From Muribaculaceae bacterium (lineage in GTDB: Bacteria; Bacteroidota; Bacteroidia; Bacteroidales; Muribaculaceae): a DNA stretch of 64,000 nt. Positions within the stretch are counted from its first letter, which is position 1, and each line of letters begins with the position of its first letter. The notes under the pieces were generated by a model. That model saw nothing but the letters and a program-made list of their open reading frames with translations, was not told the DNA's origin and made no database searches. Both the position numbers and the translations under genes were made by a program. Below are positions 35,578 to 43,729 of the stretch, piece by piece. Location: positions 117,865 to 181,864 of the forward strand of contig VSPD01000001.1 of assembly GCA_009775125.1 (NCBI GenBank), written 5' to 3'.

Positions 35578-36325
35578 TTCTAAAAATACAGTTTCCGGTT
35601 CGAAACCGATTCCCGCCCATGTAGCAATTATCATGGACGGAAACGGCCGTTGGGCCAAGCAACGCGGGCTCGACCGTTCTGCCGGCCATGTCGAAGGCGT
35701 GAACACGGTGCGCCGTATCACCGAAGCCGCTTCCCAAATGGGTATCCGTTTCCTTACGCTCTACACTTTCTCCACCGAGAACTGGAATCGCCCCAAAGCC
35801 GAAGTCTACGCTTTGATGAGCCTGGTCGTTATGGCTATCGAGCGCGAAACACCCGACCTGATTAAAAACAATGTGCGCCTGCGCATGATCGGCGAAACCG
35901 ACCGCATCCCCGCCGAAGCCCTCGCCCGCCTCAACCAGTGCATCGAGGATACATCGCATTGCACCGGGCTCACCCTCATCCTCGCCCTCAGCTATTCCTC
36001 CCGATGGGAAATAACCGAAGCGGCGCGCAAAATAGCCCGCCGGGTGGCCGACGGCACATTGGCTCCCGAAGATATTTCCGCCGACACCATATCGGCAAAC
36101 CTCGCCACCGCCGAATTCCCCGACCCGGACCTGCTTATCCGCACAGGAGGCGATATGCGCGTGTCCAACTTCCTGCTGTGGCAGATTGCTTATTCCGAAC
36201 TTTACGTAACCCCAACATACTGGCCCGATTTCGGAGCCGGACAATTCATTGAAGCCATCGACGCTTTCTGCGGACGCGAACGCCGATTCGGCCTCACAAG
36301 CGAACAAATCAACCAAGCCCTATGA
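35567..36325 (+). CDS. uppS: Undecaprenyl diphosphate synthase
   Basis: cis-prenyltransferase making the C55 lipid carrier for peptidoglycan and surface glycans. From ATG 35567 it has 252 residues. Signatures: HVAIIMDGNGRWAKQRG with the catalytic Asp24, LTLYTFSTENWNRP, LILALSYSSRWEITEAARKI and DLLIRTGGDMRVSNFLLWQ. The frame is open from 35540, but the family starts with the short Ser/Thr-rich leader here. It overlaps the barrel-protein gene by 11 bp and bamA by 4 bp, so all three are translationally coupled. Confidence 0.96.
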   Translation: MSTDSKNTVSGSKPIPAHVAIIMDGNGRWAKQRGLDRSAGHVEGVNTVRRITEAASQMGIRFLTLYTFSTENWNRPKAEVYALMSLVVMAIERETPDLIKNNVRLRMIGETDRIPAEALARLNQCIEDTSHCTGLTLILALSYSSRWEITEAARKIARRVADGTLAPEDISADTISANLATAEFPDPDLLIRTGGDMRVSNFLLWQIAYSELYVTPTYWPDFGAGQFIEAIDAFCGRERRFGLTSEQINQAL

Positions 36326-38970
36326 AATTTTTTCGTCGTAAAATAAATCTGATTCTTTCCCTTTTGTTGATTGCAATCGGTGCCGTCGAGGCCAAGGCGC
36401 AAACTGCCCCAACCGACACGATATATGCACCCAAAGTGCTGTTCAACGGTATGCCGCGGACCTACGAGATTGCAGGCATCCGCGTCACCGGTGCCCCCAA
36501 CTACGACGACTTCATTATCCTTGGCTACTCCGGCCTCAAAGTTGGCGACCGCCTCGAAATACCCGGCACTGAACTCACCAACGCCGTAAAACGCCTCATG
36601 CGTCAAGGCCTGTTCTCGCAAGCACAGGTCAAAGTCGAAAAAACCTACGGCGACCAAGCCTGGCTCGAAATTGCCCTCCGCACTCAGCCCCGAATCTCCG
36701 AGGTGAACTATCTCGGCATGAAAAAAGGCGAACGCGACGACATCAAGGAACGCCTCCAGCTCATGAAAGGCAACCAAATCACGCAAAACATCGTAAACCG
36801 CGCCGAGCAAATCGTTAAACAATACTACGCGCAAAAAGGCTTCGGAAATGCCGACGTCCGCATCAACCTGCACGAAGACCTCAGCCACCAGAACGAAATG
36901 ATCGTCGACATCATTGTCGACCGTCACGACAAGGTGAAGGTTCACAAAATCTACATCGACGGCAACGAGGTGATGTCCGACAACCAGTTGCAACGCACAA
37001 TGAAGAAAACCAACGAGAAGAACAAACTCCTCAACCTCTTCCGCCAGAAAAAATTCGTGCAACAGGACTATCACGACGACCTTAACCGCATTATCGAGAA
37101 ATACAACGAAAAAGGCTACCGCGACGCTAAAATCGTGGCCGACTCCGTCGTTCCCTACAACGACAATCTCGTCGACGTTTACATCTCAATCGACGAAGGC
37201 GACAAATACTACATCAAGGACATCAACTGGGTCGGAAACACCGTATATCCCGCCGATGTGCTCAACGCCTACCTCGACATGCGTCCCGGCGACGTCTACA
37301 ACCAGAAGTTGATGAACAAACGCCTTTCCGAAGACGACGATGCAGTATCCAACCTCTACATGGACCAAGGTTACCTTTTCTATAACCTCGTGCCCATCGA
37401 ACGCGAAATCTCCGGCGACTCCATCGCACTGGAAATGCGCATCATCGAAGGCCCCCAGGCGAGAATCAACAACGTGATTATCAACGGTAACGACCGTCTT
37501 TACGAAAAGGTTATACGCCGCGAGCTCCGCGTGAAACCCGGCCAGCTCTTCTCTAAATCCGACCTTATGCGCTCGGCTCGCGAAATCGCCCAGACCGGAC
37601 ACTTCAACCCCGAAAACATGGACATCCGTCCCGAGCCTAACGAAGAAAACGGCACGGTCGACATTATCTTCGGTCTCGAATCTAAGGCTAACGACCAGAT
37701 TGAATTCTCGATGGGCTGGGGCCAGACCGGTGTCATCGGTAAACTCGCGCTCAAATTCACCAACTTCTCGATTAAAAACCTCTTCCACCCCTCCACCTAC
37801 CGAGGCATCATCCCCCAAGGCGAAGGCCAGACATTCACTGTATCGGCCCAGACCAACGCCCGCTACTACCAGGCCTACTCCGTATCGTTCCTCGACCCGT
37901 GGTTCGGCGGCAAACGCCCCAACTCGCTGTCGGTATCTGCCTATTACAGCCGCCAAACAGGCGTAAACTCCTCATACTACAACTCACGCTGGCAAAACCC
38001 CTACGCCTACGGCTATGGCGGCTACGGCTACGGTTATGGCTATGGCAACAACTACTACAACGACTATTACCAAAACGCCTACCAAAACGCCTACGACCCC
38101 AACAAAGTGCTCCAGATGGTGGGCGTGAACGTCGGCTTCGGCAAACGCCTCAAATGGCCCGACGACTACTTCACATTCACCGCCGAACTCGGCTACAACT
38201 GGTACTACCTCAAAAACTGGGAATACCTCTACTACATGAACAACGGTACGTCGAACGCCATCGTGCTCGGCCTCACCCTCTCGCGCACCTCTATCGACAA
38301 CCCCCTCTACACCCGCAGCGGTTCGTCATTCTCTCTCAACGTACAACTTACGCCTCCCGCCTCCCTCTTTGGCAAAAAGGACTGGAAGAAACTCTCCGAA
38401 GAGAAAACCGAACAAGCCAAAAAAGAACTCTACCACTGGATAGAATATTGGAAAATCCGCTTCAAGTCACGCACATACACCCCGCTTGCCAACGCCAACG
38501 GCCAATGGACTCCCGTGCTCATGACACGCGCCGACATCGGTCTCCTCGGCTCATACAACAAATACCTCAAATCGCCCTTTGAAACATTCTATGTTGGCGG
38601 CGACGGCATGTCGGGCTCATACACATACGCAACCGAAACCATCGCCCTCCGCGGCTACGACAACGGCCAGCTCACCCCGTGGGGCTCCGAAGGCTACGCC
38701 TACACCCGATTCGGTCTCGAACTCCACTTCCCGCTCATGCTCCAGGCCTCGACCACAATCTATGCCCTCGCTTTCGTAGAAGGCGGTAACGCATGGACCT
38801 CTGTCAAAGATTTCAACCCATTCGAGATGAAACGCTCGGCCGGCGCCGGCGTCCGCATCTTCCTCCCCATGGTGGGCATGATGGGTATCGACTGGGCCTA
38901 CGGTTTCGACCGCGCCTACGGCGAAAAGGGCGGCTCCCACTTCCACTTCATCCTCGGCCAGGAATTCTAA
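36322..38970 (+). CDS. bamA: Outer-membrane protein assembly factor BamA
   Basis: Omp85-family core of the BAM complex, folding beta-barrel proteins into the outer membrane. 882 residues with a signal peptide, five POTRA domains (about 45-460; for example KVHKIYIDGNEVMSDNQL and ARINNVIINGNDRLYEK with RELRVKPGQLFSKSDL), and a 16-stranded barrel ending in GSHFHFILGQEF, with the typical aromatic C-terminus. A Gly/Tyr-rich low-complexity loop (about residues 558-593: YGYGGYGYGYGYGNN and YQNAYQNAYD) is inserted early in the barrel, probably outside the cell. Starts in the ATGA overlap with uppS; two ompH/skp genes follow. Confidence 0.96.
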   Translation: MKFFRRKINLILSLLLIAIGAVEAKAQTAPTDTIYAPKVLFNGMPRTYEIAGIRVTGAPNYDDFIILGYSGLKVGDRLEIPGTELTNAVKRLMRQGLFSQAQVKVEKTYGDQAWLEIALRTQPRISEVNYLGMKKGERDDIKERLQLMKGNQITQNIVNRAEQIVKQYYAQKGFGNADVRINLHEDLSHQNEMIVDIIVDRHDKVKVHKIYIDGNEVMSDNQLQRTMKKTNEKNKLLNLFRQKKFVQQDYHDDLNRIIEKYNEKGYRDAKIVADSVVPYNDNLVDVYISIDEGDKYYIKDINWVGNTVYPADVLNAYLDMRPGDVYNQKLMNKRLSEDDDAVSNLYMDQGYLFYNLVPIEREISGDSIALEMRIIEGPQARINNVIINGNDRLYEKVIRRELRVKPGQLFSKSDLMRSAREIAQTGHFNPENMDIRPEPNEENGTVDIIFGLESKANDQIEFSMGWGQTGVIGKLALKFTNFSIKNLFHPSTYRGIIPQGEGQTFTVSAQTNARYYQAYSVSFLDPWFGGKRPNSLSVSAYYSRQTGVNSSYYNSRWQNPYAYGYGGYGYGYGYGNNYYNDYYQNAYQNAYDPNKVLQMVGVNVGFGKRLKWPDDYFTFTAELGYNWYYLKNWEYLYYMNNGTSNAIVLGLTLSRTSIDNPLYTRSGSSFSLNVQLTPPASLFGKKDWKKLSEEKTEQAKKELYHWIEYWKIRFKSRTYTPLANANGQWTPVLMTRADIGLLGSYNKYLKSPFETFYVGGDGMSGSYTYATETIALRGYDNGQLTPWGSEGYAYTRFGLELHFPLMLQASTTIYALAFVEGGNAWTSVKDFNPFEMKRSAGAGVRIFLPMVGMMGIDWAYGFDRAYGEKGGSHFHFILGQEF

Positions 38971-39032
38971 TGATTAAACCATTTTCCGACTTGTTTGTCT
39001 ATAAGATATAGTCACTTAATATTTTAAACACA

Positions 39033-39548
39033 ATGAAGAAATTCGCCATACTGCTTGTCGTCATCATCGCGGCCGCCGCTTCTGCCTCGGCGCAGAAATT
39101 CGCCCTTGTCGACATGGAATATATCTTAAAGAACGTACCGGCCTACGAAATGGCCAACGAACAGCTCAACCAACTCTCCCAGCGCTGGCAGAAAGAAGTA
39201 GAGGCCGTAGGTGTCGAAGCTCAAAACATGTACCAGAATTTTATCGCCGACAAAGTGTTCCTCACCGACGAGCAGATAAAGAAACGCGAGGAAGAAATCG
39301 TGGCCAAAGAAAAAGAAGCCACCGAACTCCGCTACAAATACTTCGGACCCGAAGGCGAGCTCTACAAAAAACGCCAGTCGTTGCTCAAGCCCGTGCAAGA
39401 CGATGTCTACAACGCCGTCAAGAAAGTAGCCGACGAACGCGGCTATCAGGCAATATTCGACCGCGCGTCGGCCTCCGACATCATCTACGCCTCACCCCGT
39501 ATCGACGTATCCAACGAAGTCCTCGCCAAACTCGGCTACTCCCGTTAG
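39033..39548 (+). CDS. OmpH/Skp-family periplasmic chaperone (first copy)
   Basis: 171 residues with a signal peptide (MKKFAILLVVIIAAAASASA). A short beta segment (QKFALVDMEYILKNVPAYEM) is followed by a long coiled coil (about 40-120: KKREEEIVAKEKEATELRYK) and the closing YQAIFDRASASDIIYASP strand, the Skp/OmpH plan. It would hold unfolded outer-membrane proteins on their way to BamA, whose gene ends 62 bp upstream. The stop TAG is also the first bases of a truncated GGAAC.. CCTCCGGCTTGTG repeat. Confidence 0.93.
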   Translation: MKKFAILLVVIIAAAASASAQKFALVDMEYILKNVPAYEMANEQLNQLSQRWQKEVEAVGVEAQNMYQNFIADKVFLTDEQIKKREEEIVAKEKEATELRYKYFGPEGELYKKRQSLLKPVQDDVYNAVKKVADERGYQAIFDRASASDIIYASPRIDVSNEVLAKLGYSR

Positions 39549-39600
39549 GAACCCTCCGGCTTGTGACTCTCGAATACTCGAAAAATCGAAAACTCGAAAA
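39546..39600. repeat. Half GGAAC palindrome and TCGAAAA spacer repeat
   Basis: TAGGAACCCTCCGGCTTGTG supplies the stop codon of the first ompH gene; it is followed by ACTCGAAAAATCGAAAACTC-type tandem units. Confidence 0.75.
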
Positions 39601-39670
39601 CTCGAATCCCTCCTTCCTCCTCCGGCATGCAAATAAATTTAACAACTCAAAAATAACCCCAAAATCAATC

Positions 39671-40171
39671 ATGATCAAAAAAATCTTGCTCGCAATCATC
39701 GTTGCACTTCCCGCAACAGTGTTCGCCCAGAAATTCGGCACAGTAAACGCCGACGCAATTCTCCAGGCCATGCCTGAGGTTACAGCAATGCAGACAACCA
39801 TCTCCGAAGCATCCAAGAAATACGAAGACGAATTCTCAAAACTCCAGGAGGAGATGCAGAAAAAAATCACTGAATACCAGACGCTCGAAAAAGACACCAC
39901 CACTCCCGATGCCCTTAAAGAACGTCGTATGCAAGACATCCAGGAACTCGACAACAAAATCCAGCAGTTCCGCAACACCGCATCTATGGACCTCCAGCGT
40001 CAGCAGCAGCAGCTCATGGCTCCCATCGAACAAAAAGTAACCGATGCCATCAAAGCCGTAGGCCAGGAAGGCTCTTACACATTCATCTTCCAAGACGGCA
40101 TGGCCCTCTTCGCCGGCTCCACTGTCGAAGACGTTACCCCTGCCGTTAAAGCCAAACTCGGCCTCAAATAA
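39671..40171 (+). CDS. OmpH/Skp-family periplasmic chaperone (second copy)
   Basis: 166 residues from ATG 39671, with a signal peptide (MIKKILLAIIVALPATVFAQ) and the Skp plan: KFGTVNADAILQAMPEVTAM, coiled coil (about 40-125), then YTFIFQDGMALFAGSTVEDV. It is a diverged tandem paralogue of the preceding gene, a pairing common in Bacteroidetes next to bamA. The frame extends upstream to 39563 only through the spacer repeat. The strong terminator at 40201 closes the cluster. Confidence 0.93.
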   Translation: MIKKILLAIIVALPATVFAQKFGTVNADAILQAMPEVTAMQTTISEASKKYEDEFSKLQEEMQKKITEYQTLEKDTTTPDALKERRMQDIQELDNKIQQFRNTASMDLQRQQQQLMAPIEQKVTDAIKAVGQEGSYTFIFQDGMALFAGSTVEDVTPAVKAKLGLK

Positions 40172-40200
40172 TTCGCCATATTCAAACACCGTAAATACAA

Positions 40201-40238
40201 ATCGGGCTTGCCTCGTCGGCAAGCCCGATTATTTTTTA
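40201..40238 (+). terminator. Terminator of the bamA-ompH cluster
   Basis: ATCGGGCTTGCC and GGCAAGCCCGAT around TCGTC, followed by TATTTTTT. It also lies just past the end of the minus-strand yccF gene and may act from both sides. Confidence 0.9.
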
Positions 40239-40616
40239 CAGCCCTATGCTGACCCTGCGGCCAAACGGCGACAATGCAAACCGCATCATCTTGAAATGCT
40301 GCCGCCCCCAGGGAATTCCCACTATGGTGATGCACAGCACGCATCCCCAGAACAGATGGCTAAGCAGGACAAGAAAGCCGCCAAATATAAGCCATATCAA
40401 ATCAAGCGGAAGGAAAAGGCATCCCATGGCGGCCGACGACGCCGACTCTGTCGATGAGCCGAATGGCCAAAGACACAGAAGCCCAAGCCGGAACGTCTGC
40501 CACGCCCACGGAATACCTATTATTGTACACGCAAGTGCCAGACTGCCCGTAAAATACCCAACGGCACATTCCAAGCCGCCGAACACAAGCCAAATGATAT
40601 TACCTAGAATCTTCAT
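40236..40616 (-). CDS. yccF: YccF-domain inner-membrane protein
   Basis: 126 residues with two repeated YccF halves: NIIWLVFGGLECAVGYFTGS with GIPWAWQTFRLGLLCLWPFG, and LIWLIFGGFLVLLSHLFWGC with GIPWGRQHFKMMRFALSPFG. Each half has two membrane segments. YccF proteins are conserved but functionally uncharacterised; an inner-membrane location is firm. It begins 6 bp after the Rieske-like lipoprotein gene and is the last gene of the pyrE group. Confidence 0.93.
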   Translation of the reverse strand: MKILGNIIWLVFGGLECAVGYFTGSLALACTIIGIPWAWQTFRLGLLCLWPFGSSTESASSAAMGCLFLPLDLIWLIFGGFLVLLSHLFWGCVLCITIVGIPWGRQHFKMMRFALSPFGRRVSIGL

Positions 40617-40622
40617 GACACA

Positions 40623-41117
40623 CTATCTTGATATTACCATATACTCGCCATTGAGGCCGGCAAGCACATTATATACACGCAGGCCGTAGCCTTCGACAGC
40701 GGCCTTGCCCGAAAGAGGGTTGCCATAGTTGGTTACCACATCATAAGTGGAGTGGCAAACCGGACACTCGGCCACCATTTCATCGTCAACCACGCGTATG
40801 CGCACGTCCGAACGCGCCTCAACCGGACAAGAAAGGTCGTAGGCCTTCGGATTGCCGAATATATCGCCAATCAAAAGCACACCGCCAAATCCGGTGTACG
40901 ACAGTGCCGAGTAAGGATAGTCGGCCGGCAGACGGTCGGCCTTAATAAAATACTTATACTGCCCCGCGCCGGCCACACCATAACGGTGCCAGTCGCCTAC
41001 GGTATTGAAAGCGATATGCACAGCGGCAGGGGGAATACGTTTATTGTCGACATGGTCACATCCCGAGAGGACTGCCGCGCCGACAATAACAATGAGTTGA
41101 AATATTTTTTTTATCAT
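40623..41117 (-). CDS. Rieske-fold lipoprotein with altered cluster ligands
   Basis: 164 residues; lipoprotein signal with the cysteine at 20 (IVIVGAAVLSGC). The C-terminal half has Rieske-like strands: YDLSCPVEARSDVRI where C-x-H would be expected, and CPVCHSTYDVV with YGNPLSGKA where CPCHGSxYD is normal. The first His ligand is replaced and the second site has one extra residue, so binding of a standard [2Fe-2S] cluster is doubtful; a Cys-based metal site is possible. It lies between the SRPBCC gene and yccF on one strand. Confidence 0.75.
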   Translation of the reverse strand: MIKKIFQLIVIVGAAVLSGCDHVDNKRIPPAAVHIAFNTVGDWHRYGVAGAGQYKYFIKADRLPADYPYSALSYTGFGGVLLIGDIFGNPKAYDLSCPVEARSDVRIRVVDDEMVAECPVCHSTYDVVTNYGNPLSGKAAVEGYGLRVYNVLAGLNGEYMVISR

Positions 41118-41135
41118 AGAGAGAGAGTTATATTA

Positions 41136-41168
41136 TAGGATTCCTAAGCGTCCTAAGATTCCTATGCC
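41136..41168. repeat. ATTCCTAAG-type spacer repeat
   Basis: TAGGATTCCTAAGCGTCCTA and AGATTCCTATGCCACCTAT between the SRPBCC gene and the Rieske-like gene; the same type as 28189-28229. Confidence 0.6.
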
Positions 41169-41170
41169 AC

Positions 41171-41587
41171 CTATCGTGCCAGTTTGGCAACAAGGTCGCT
41201 GAACTGGTCTACGGCCTTCTGCAAATGAGGGCCAACCATCGGGCGGAGCATCATGGGAATATCAACCTCCACAGAAGTCGTCACATCGGTGCTTGCGGCC
41301 GACTTCGGCTCAAGGTCAACGCCCATTGTCAAGGGCACAGGGCTGCCTGCGGCACGCATGAGGATGCGGCGAGGCGAACGCTCTGCCACCTCAAAACGGA
41401 TTTGCCCGACCTGAGGCGTGTTGAGAGTGATGGAATCGGCGGCAAACTCAATGTCGCCGATTTTTGCACGCTCCTCTTCGGGAAGAGCGTCGAGATTATC
41501 TTTAAACCGGCTGAGATCGGCAAACTTGTCGACAATCTCCTCGGCCGAACGTTCGATACTTACCGTACGTCCTTTATATGTAGCCAT
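41171..41587 (-). CDS. SRPBCC (START-like) family protein
   Basis: 138 residues without a signal peptide. The pattern YKGRTVSIERSAEEIVDKFADLSRF, SITLNTPQVGQIRFEV and the long C-terminal helix GPHLQKAVDQFSDLVAKLAR fits the helix-grip fold of SRPBCC proteins, which bind hydrophobic ligands or act as chaperone-like factors. It follows pyrE by 24 bp; this pairing is frequent in Bacteroidales, but the ligand is unknown. Confidence 0.8.
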   Translation of the reverse strand: MATYKGRTVSIERSAEEIVDKFADLSRFKDNLDALPEEERAKIGDIEFAADSITLNTPQVGQIRFEVAERSPRRILMRAAGSPVPLTMGVDLEPKSAASTDVTTSVEVDIPMMLRPMVGPHLQKAVDQFSDLVAKLAR

Positions 41588-41611
41588 AAAGTAAAATTCT
41601 ATTGATTAAAA

Positions 41612-42265
41612 TTATTCCTTGTCGGATGCAGAGGCGGGAATCCAGCCTGCGGGGTCGTGACGCCACTGTTTGAGCGTTTCCATATCCGTCGAAGATATAT
41701 AGTTGGAGTCGAGGGCGGCTTCAAGCATGGCGTTGTAGTTCGAAAGGGTGAGGAGCTCAACACCTGCTTTCTCGAACGCTTCCTTAGCCACAGGGAAGTC
41801 ATATGTAAAGATTGCGGCCATGCCCACAACCTCGCAGCCGGCGGCACGGACGGCCTCGACGGCTTTCAACGACGACTTGCCGGTAGAGATAAGGTCCTCT
41901 ATCACTACAACTTTCATACCCGGGGTGAGATTTCCCTCGATAAGGTTTTCAAGACCGTGATCCTTAGGCGCTGAACGCACATACACATAAGGCACGCCGA
42001 GAATGTCGGCCACAAGCGCGCCCTGAGCTATGGCTCCGGTAGCGACACCGGCAACAGCGTCGGGACGACCGAATTTTTCAAGAATCACACGGCTAAGTTC
42101 CACTTTGATAAGCGAACGGATGTCGGGATATGAAAGAGTCTTGCGGTTGTCGGTATAAATAGGTGAATTCCATCCGGAAGCCCAGGTGAAGGGATTGTTG
42201 GGCTGCAGAATGATGGCGCGAATTTTAAGAAGTTTTTCAGCGAGAAGGCGTTCAACAGTTTTCAT
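41612..42265 (-). CDS. pyrE: Orotate phosphoribosyltransferase
   Basis: Converts orotate and PRPP to OMP in pyrimidine synthesis. From ATG 42265 it has 217 residues. Motifs: NPFTWASGWNSPIYTDNRKTL (orotate side), PDAVAGVATGAIAQGALVAD, YVRSAPKDHG (flexible catalytic loop), and the PRPP motif VVVIEDLISTGKSSLKAVEAV. The frame runs upstream to 42385, but only the region from the triple ATG (42271-42263) is conserved; 42271 is an alternative. Promoter element at 42283-42290. The operon continues with the SRPBCC, Rieske-like and yccF genes. Confidence 0.96.
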   Translation of the reverse strand: MKTVERLLAEKLLKIRAIILQPNNPFTWASGWNSPIYTDNRKTLSYPDIRSLIKVELSRVILEKFGRPDAVAGVATGAIAQGALVADILGVPYVYVRSAPKDHGLENLIEGNLTPGMKVVVIEDLISTGKSSLKAVEAVRAAGCEVVGMAAIFTYDFPVAKEAFEKAGVELLTLSNYNAMLEAALDSNYISSTDMETLKQWRHDPAGWIPASASDKE

Positions 42266-42282
42266 CATCATTAAATTTTTTG

Positions 42283-42290
42283 CAAAATTA
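42283..42290 (-). promoter_or_regulatory. Minus-7 element of pyrE
   Basis: Minus strand TAATTTTG (42290-42283), 12-17 nt before the start. It excludes the longer reading frame as the native protein. A near-match TTTA stands at the minus-33 place. Confidence 0.6.
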
Positions 42291-42412
42291 ATAATAATTT
42301 GACTAAATCCCAACAACTTTCCATCGTAAAATCTCAACATAAAGACAGTTTTTGCCAAAGAACACGATTTAACTATATTTAACAATTAATTTTGACACAT
42401 CTGCTCTAAATA

Positions 42413-42444
42413 TTTGCCTAATCGGTAAAAAACAGCTAACTTTG
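42413..42444 (+). promoter_or_regulatory. Promoter of rplU-rpmA with leader
   Basis: TTTG (42413-42416), a 20-nt spacer, TAACTTTG (42437-42444). A leader of about 90 nt follows, with a small GCCCGCCGGGC stem (42503-42513) that could take part in autoregulation. Confidence 0.85.
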
Positions 42445-42537
42445 TGGGCATTTTTTCCGCAACGGGCCTAATAAAGCAGCCGTCAATATTATTCAGACGC
42501 TCGCCCGCCGGGCTAACTATTTAAATATCAAATTTAA

Positions 42538-42855
42538 ATGTACGTTATCGTAGAAATTCAAGGGCAGCAGTTCAAAGCCGAACAAGGCCGCTACTTGTAT
42601 GTTCACCACATCGACACCGTAAAAGATGGCGACACTATCGAATTCGACCGTGTCCTCCTCGCCGATGTCGACGGTGCCGTGAAAGTCGGCGCTCCCACCG
42701 TGGAAGGAGCAAAAGTGGTTTGCGAGGTTGAAAAATCCCTCGTAAAAGGTGACAAAGTGATCGTTTTCAAGAAAAAACGTCGCAAAGGCTATCGTCGCAA
42801 AAACGGCCATCGCCAGCAGTTCACCAAAGTTGTGATTAAAGAAGTAGTAGCTTAA
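42538..42855 (+). CDS. rplU: 50S ribosomal protein L21
   Basis: 105 residues: MYVIVEIQGQQFKAEQGRYL at the start and the basic end FKKKRRKGYRRKNGHRQQFT, the L21 signature that contacts 23S rRNA. rpmA (L27) follows 19 bp later, the near-universal pair. Housekeeping; firm. Confidence 0.98.
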   Translation: MYVIVEIQGQQFKAEQGRYLYVHHIDTVKDGDTIEFDRVLLADVDGAVKVGAPTVEGAKVVCEVEKSLVKGDKVIVFKKKRRKGYRRKNGHRQQFTKVVIKEVVA

Positions 42856-42874
42856 CCCTTTAAACCTTACAGAA

Positions 42875-43138
42875 ATGGCACATAAAAAAGGTGTTGGTAG
42901 CTCCAAGAACGGACGTGAATCAGAAAGCAAACGTCTCGGTGTGAAACTCTTCGGCGGTCAGTTTGCCAAAGCCGGCAATATCATCAAACGTCAGCGCGGC
43001 ACTGTTCACCACCCCGGCCTCAACGTAGGCATGGGCAAGGACCACACCATCTACGCACTCATCGACGGCATCGTAGCTTTCACCGAAGGCAAGAACGGCC
43101 GCAAGTTCATCAACGTCACTCCCATCGCCGAAGCATAA
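42875..43138 (+). CDS. rpmA: 50S ribosomal protein L27
   Basis: 87 residues: MAHKKGVGSSKNGRESESKR at the N-terminus and GTVHHPGLNVGMGKDHTIYA in the middle. There is no cleavable N-terminal extension of the Firmicutes type. L27 reaches the peptidyl transferase centre. It is followed by the hairpin at 43169. Confidence 0.98.
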   Translation: MAHKKGVGSSKNGRESESKRLGVKLFGGQFAKAGNIIKRQRGTVHHPGLNVGMGKDHTIYALIDGIVAFTEGKNGRKFINVTPIAEA

Positions 43139-43168
43139 TCCGCTTCGCGATACACAACCCCACTACCA

Positions 43169-43198
43169 CAAGGGCTGCCCTCCACCGGGCAGCCCTTG
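43169..43198 (+). terminator. Hairpin after rpmA
   Basis: CAAGGGCTGCCC pairs perfectly with GGGCAGCCCTTG around TCCACC. No T run follows, so it may be a factor-assisted terminator or an mRNA end protector. Confidence 0.65.
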
Positions 43199-43208
43199 CC
43201 GCTTATAC

Positions 43209-43553
43209 GGCACAAGCCGTAATCCCGGTGCATTATTATTCATCAGGCAACCCGGCAGGAACACAATCCTCCGTCAAGCCGTAATTACGGTGCATTGCGT
43301 CTCCGTTAGGAGACAAATATTGTAGCGCTGGGCGACAGCCCTGGGGGGGGGCGTGGATGTTATTATTATGGTGTTGGAGCGGAGCCTGCCGGAGCGTTCG
43401 ATAACGCCAACCGTGGTGCAGAACGCTACGCTGCCGCTCGCTCCGATACCACGATGAACCAACCAACATACCGGGGGTTCCGCTATCGCTACACCCCCGG
43501 CTACATTCTTAAATCGCTACGCGATTCCATGCACCGCATTTTCGGCTTGTGCC
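43209..43553. repeat. Composite palindromic element, copy 3 (reversed)
   Basis: Ends GGCACAAGCCG (43209-43219) and CGGCTTGTGCC (43543-43553). The modules occur in reverse order to copies 2 and 4 (CGTCTCCGTTAGGAGAC first, AATCGCTACGCGATTCC last). The core palindrome at 43376-43444 keeps the same plus-strand loop as copy 2 (43400-43420), so it is inverted relative to its own flanks. A truncated GGAACACAATCC piece is at 43255. Confidence 0.8.
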
Positions 43554-43634
43554 ACAATCCTCCGGATTGTGATTATATTTTCACAATCCGGAGGATTCTT
43601 TGCATTGCAAAGCGCTTCGCGGTCAGTGTTCCTA
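43553..43634. repeat. GGAACAC palindrome, AATCC long variant
   Basis: CACAATCCTCCGGATTGTG, then CACAATCCGGAGGATTCTTT and GCAAAGCGCTTCGCGG, then GTGTTCCTA. It directly follows composite copy 3. Confidence 0.75.
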
Positions 43635-43677
43635 CATGAGAGCCGATTTTTTCCATCTTTGATTCATGAGATAAAAC

Positions 43678-43712
43678 AAAAAATAGAGTGCCGACGGCAC
43701 TCTATTTTTTTG
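43678..43712 (-). terminator. Terminator of the downstream secreted-protein operon
   Basis: ATAGAGTGCC pairs with GGCACTCTAT around GAC, with A and T runs on both sides. For the minus-strand gene ending at 43730 this is a classic terminator. Confidence 0.9.
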
Positions 43713-43729
43713 TTTATGATGTCTTTTCG

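Noticed and set aside
42266..42385. N-terminal extension of PyrE
   Set aside because: The promoter element lies inside this stretch and the conserved protein starts at the triple ATG.
42445..42537. Known L21 leader riboregulator
   Set aside because: Only one small stem is visible and no known leader consensus can be matched by eye.
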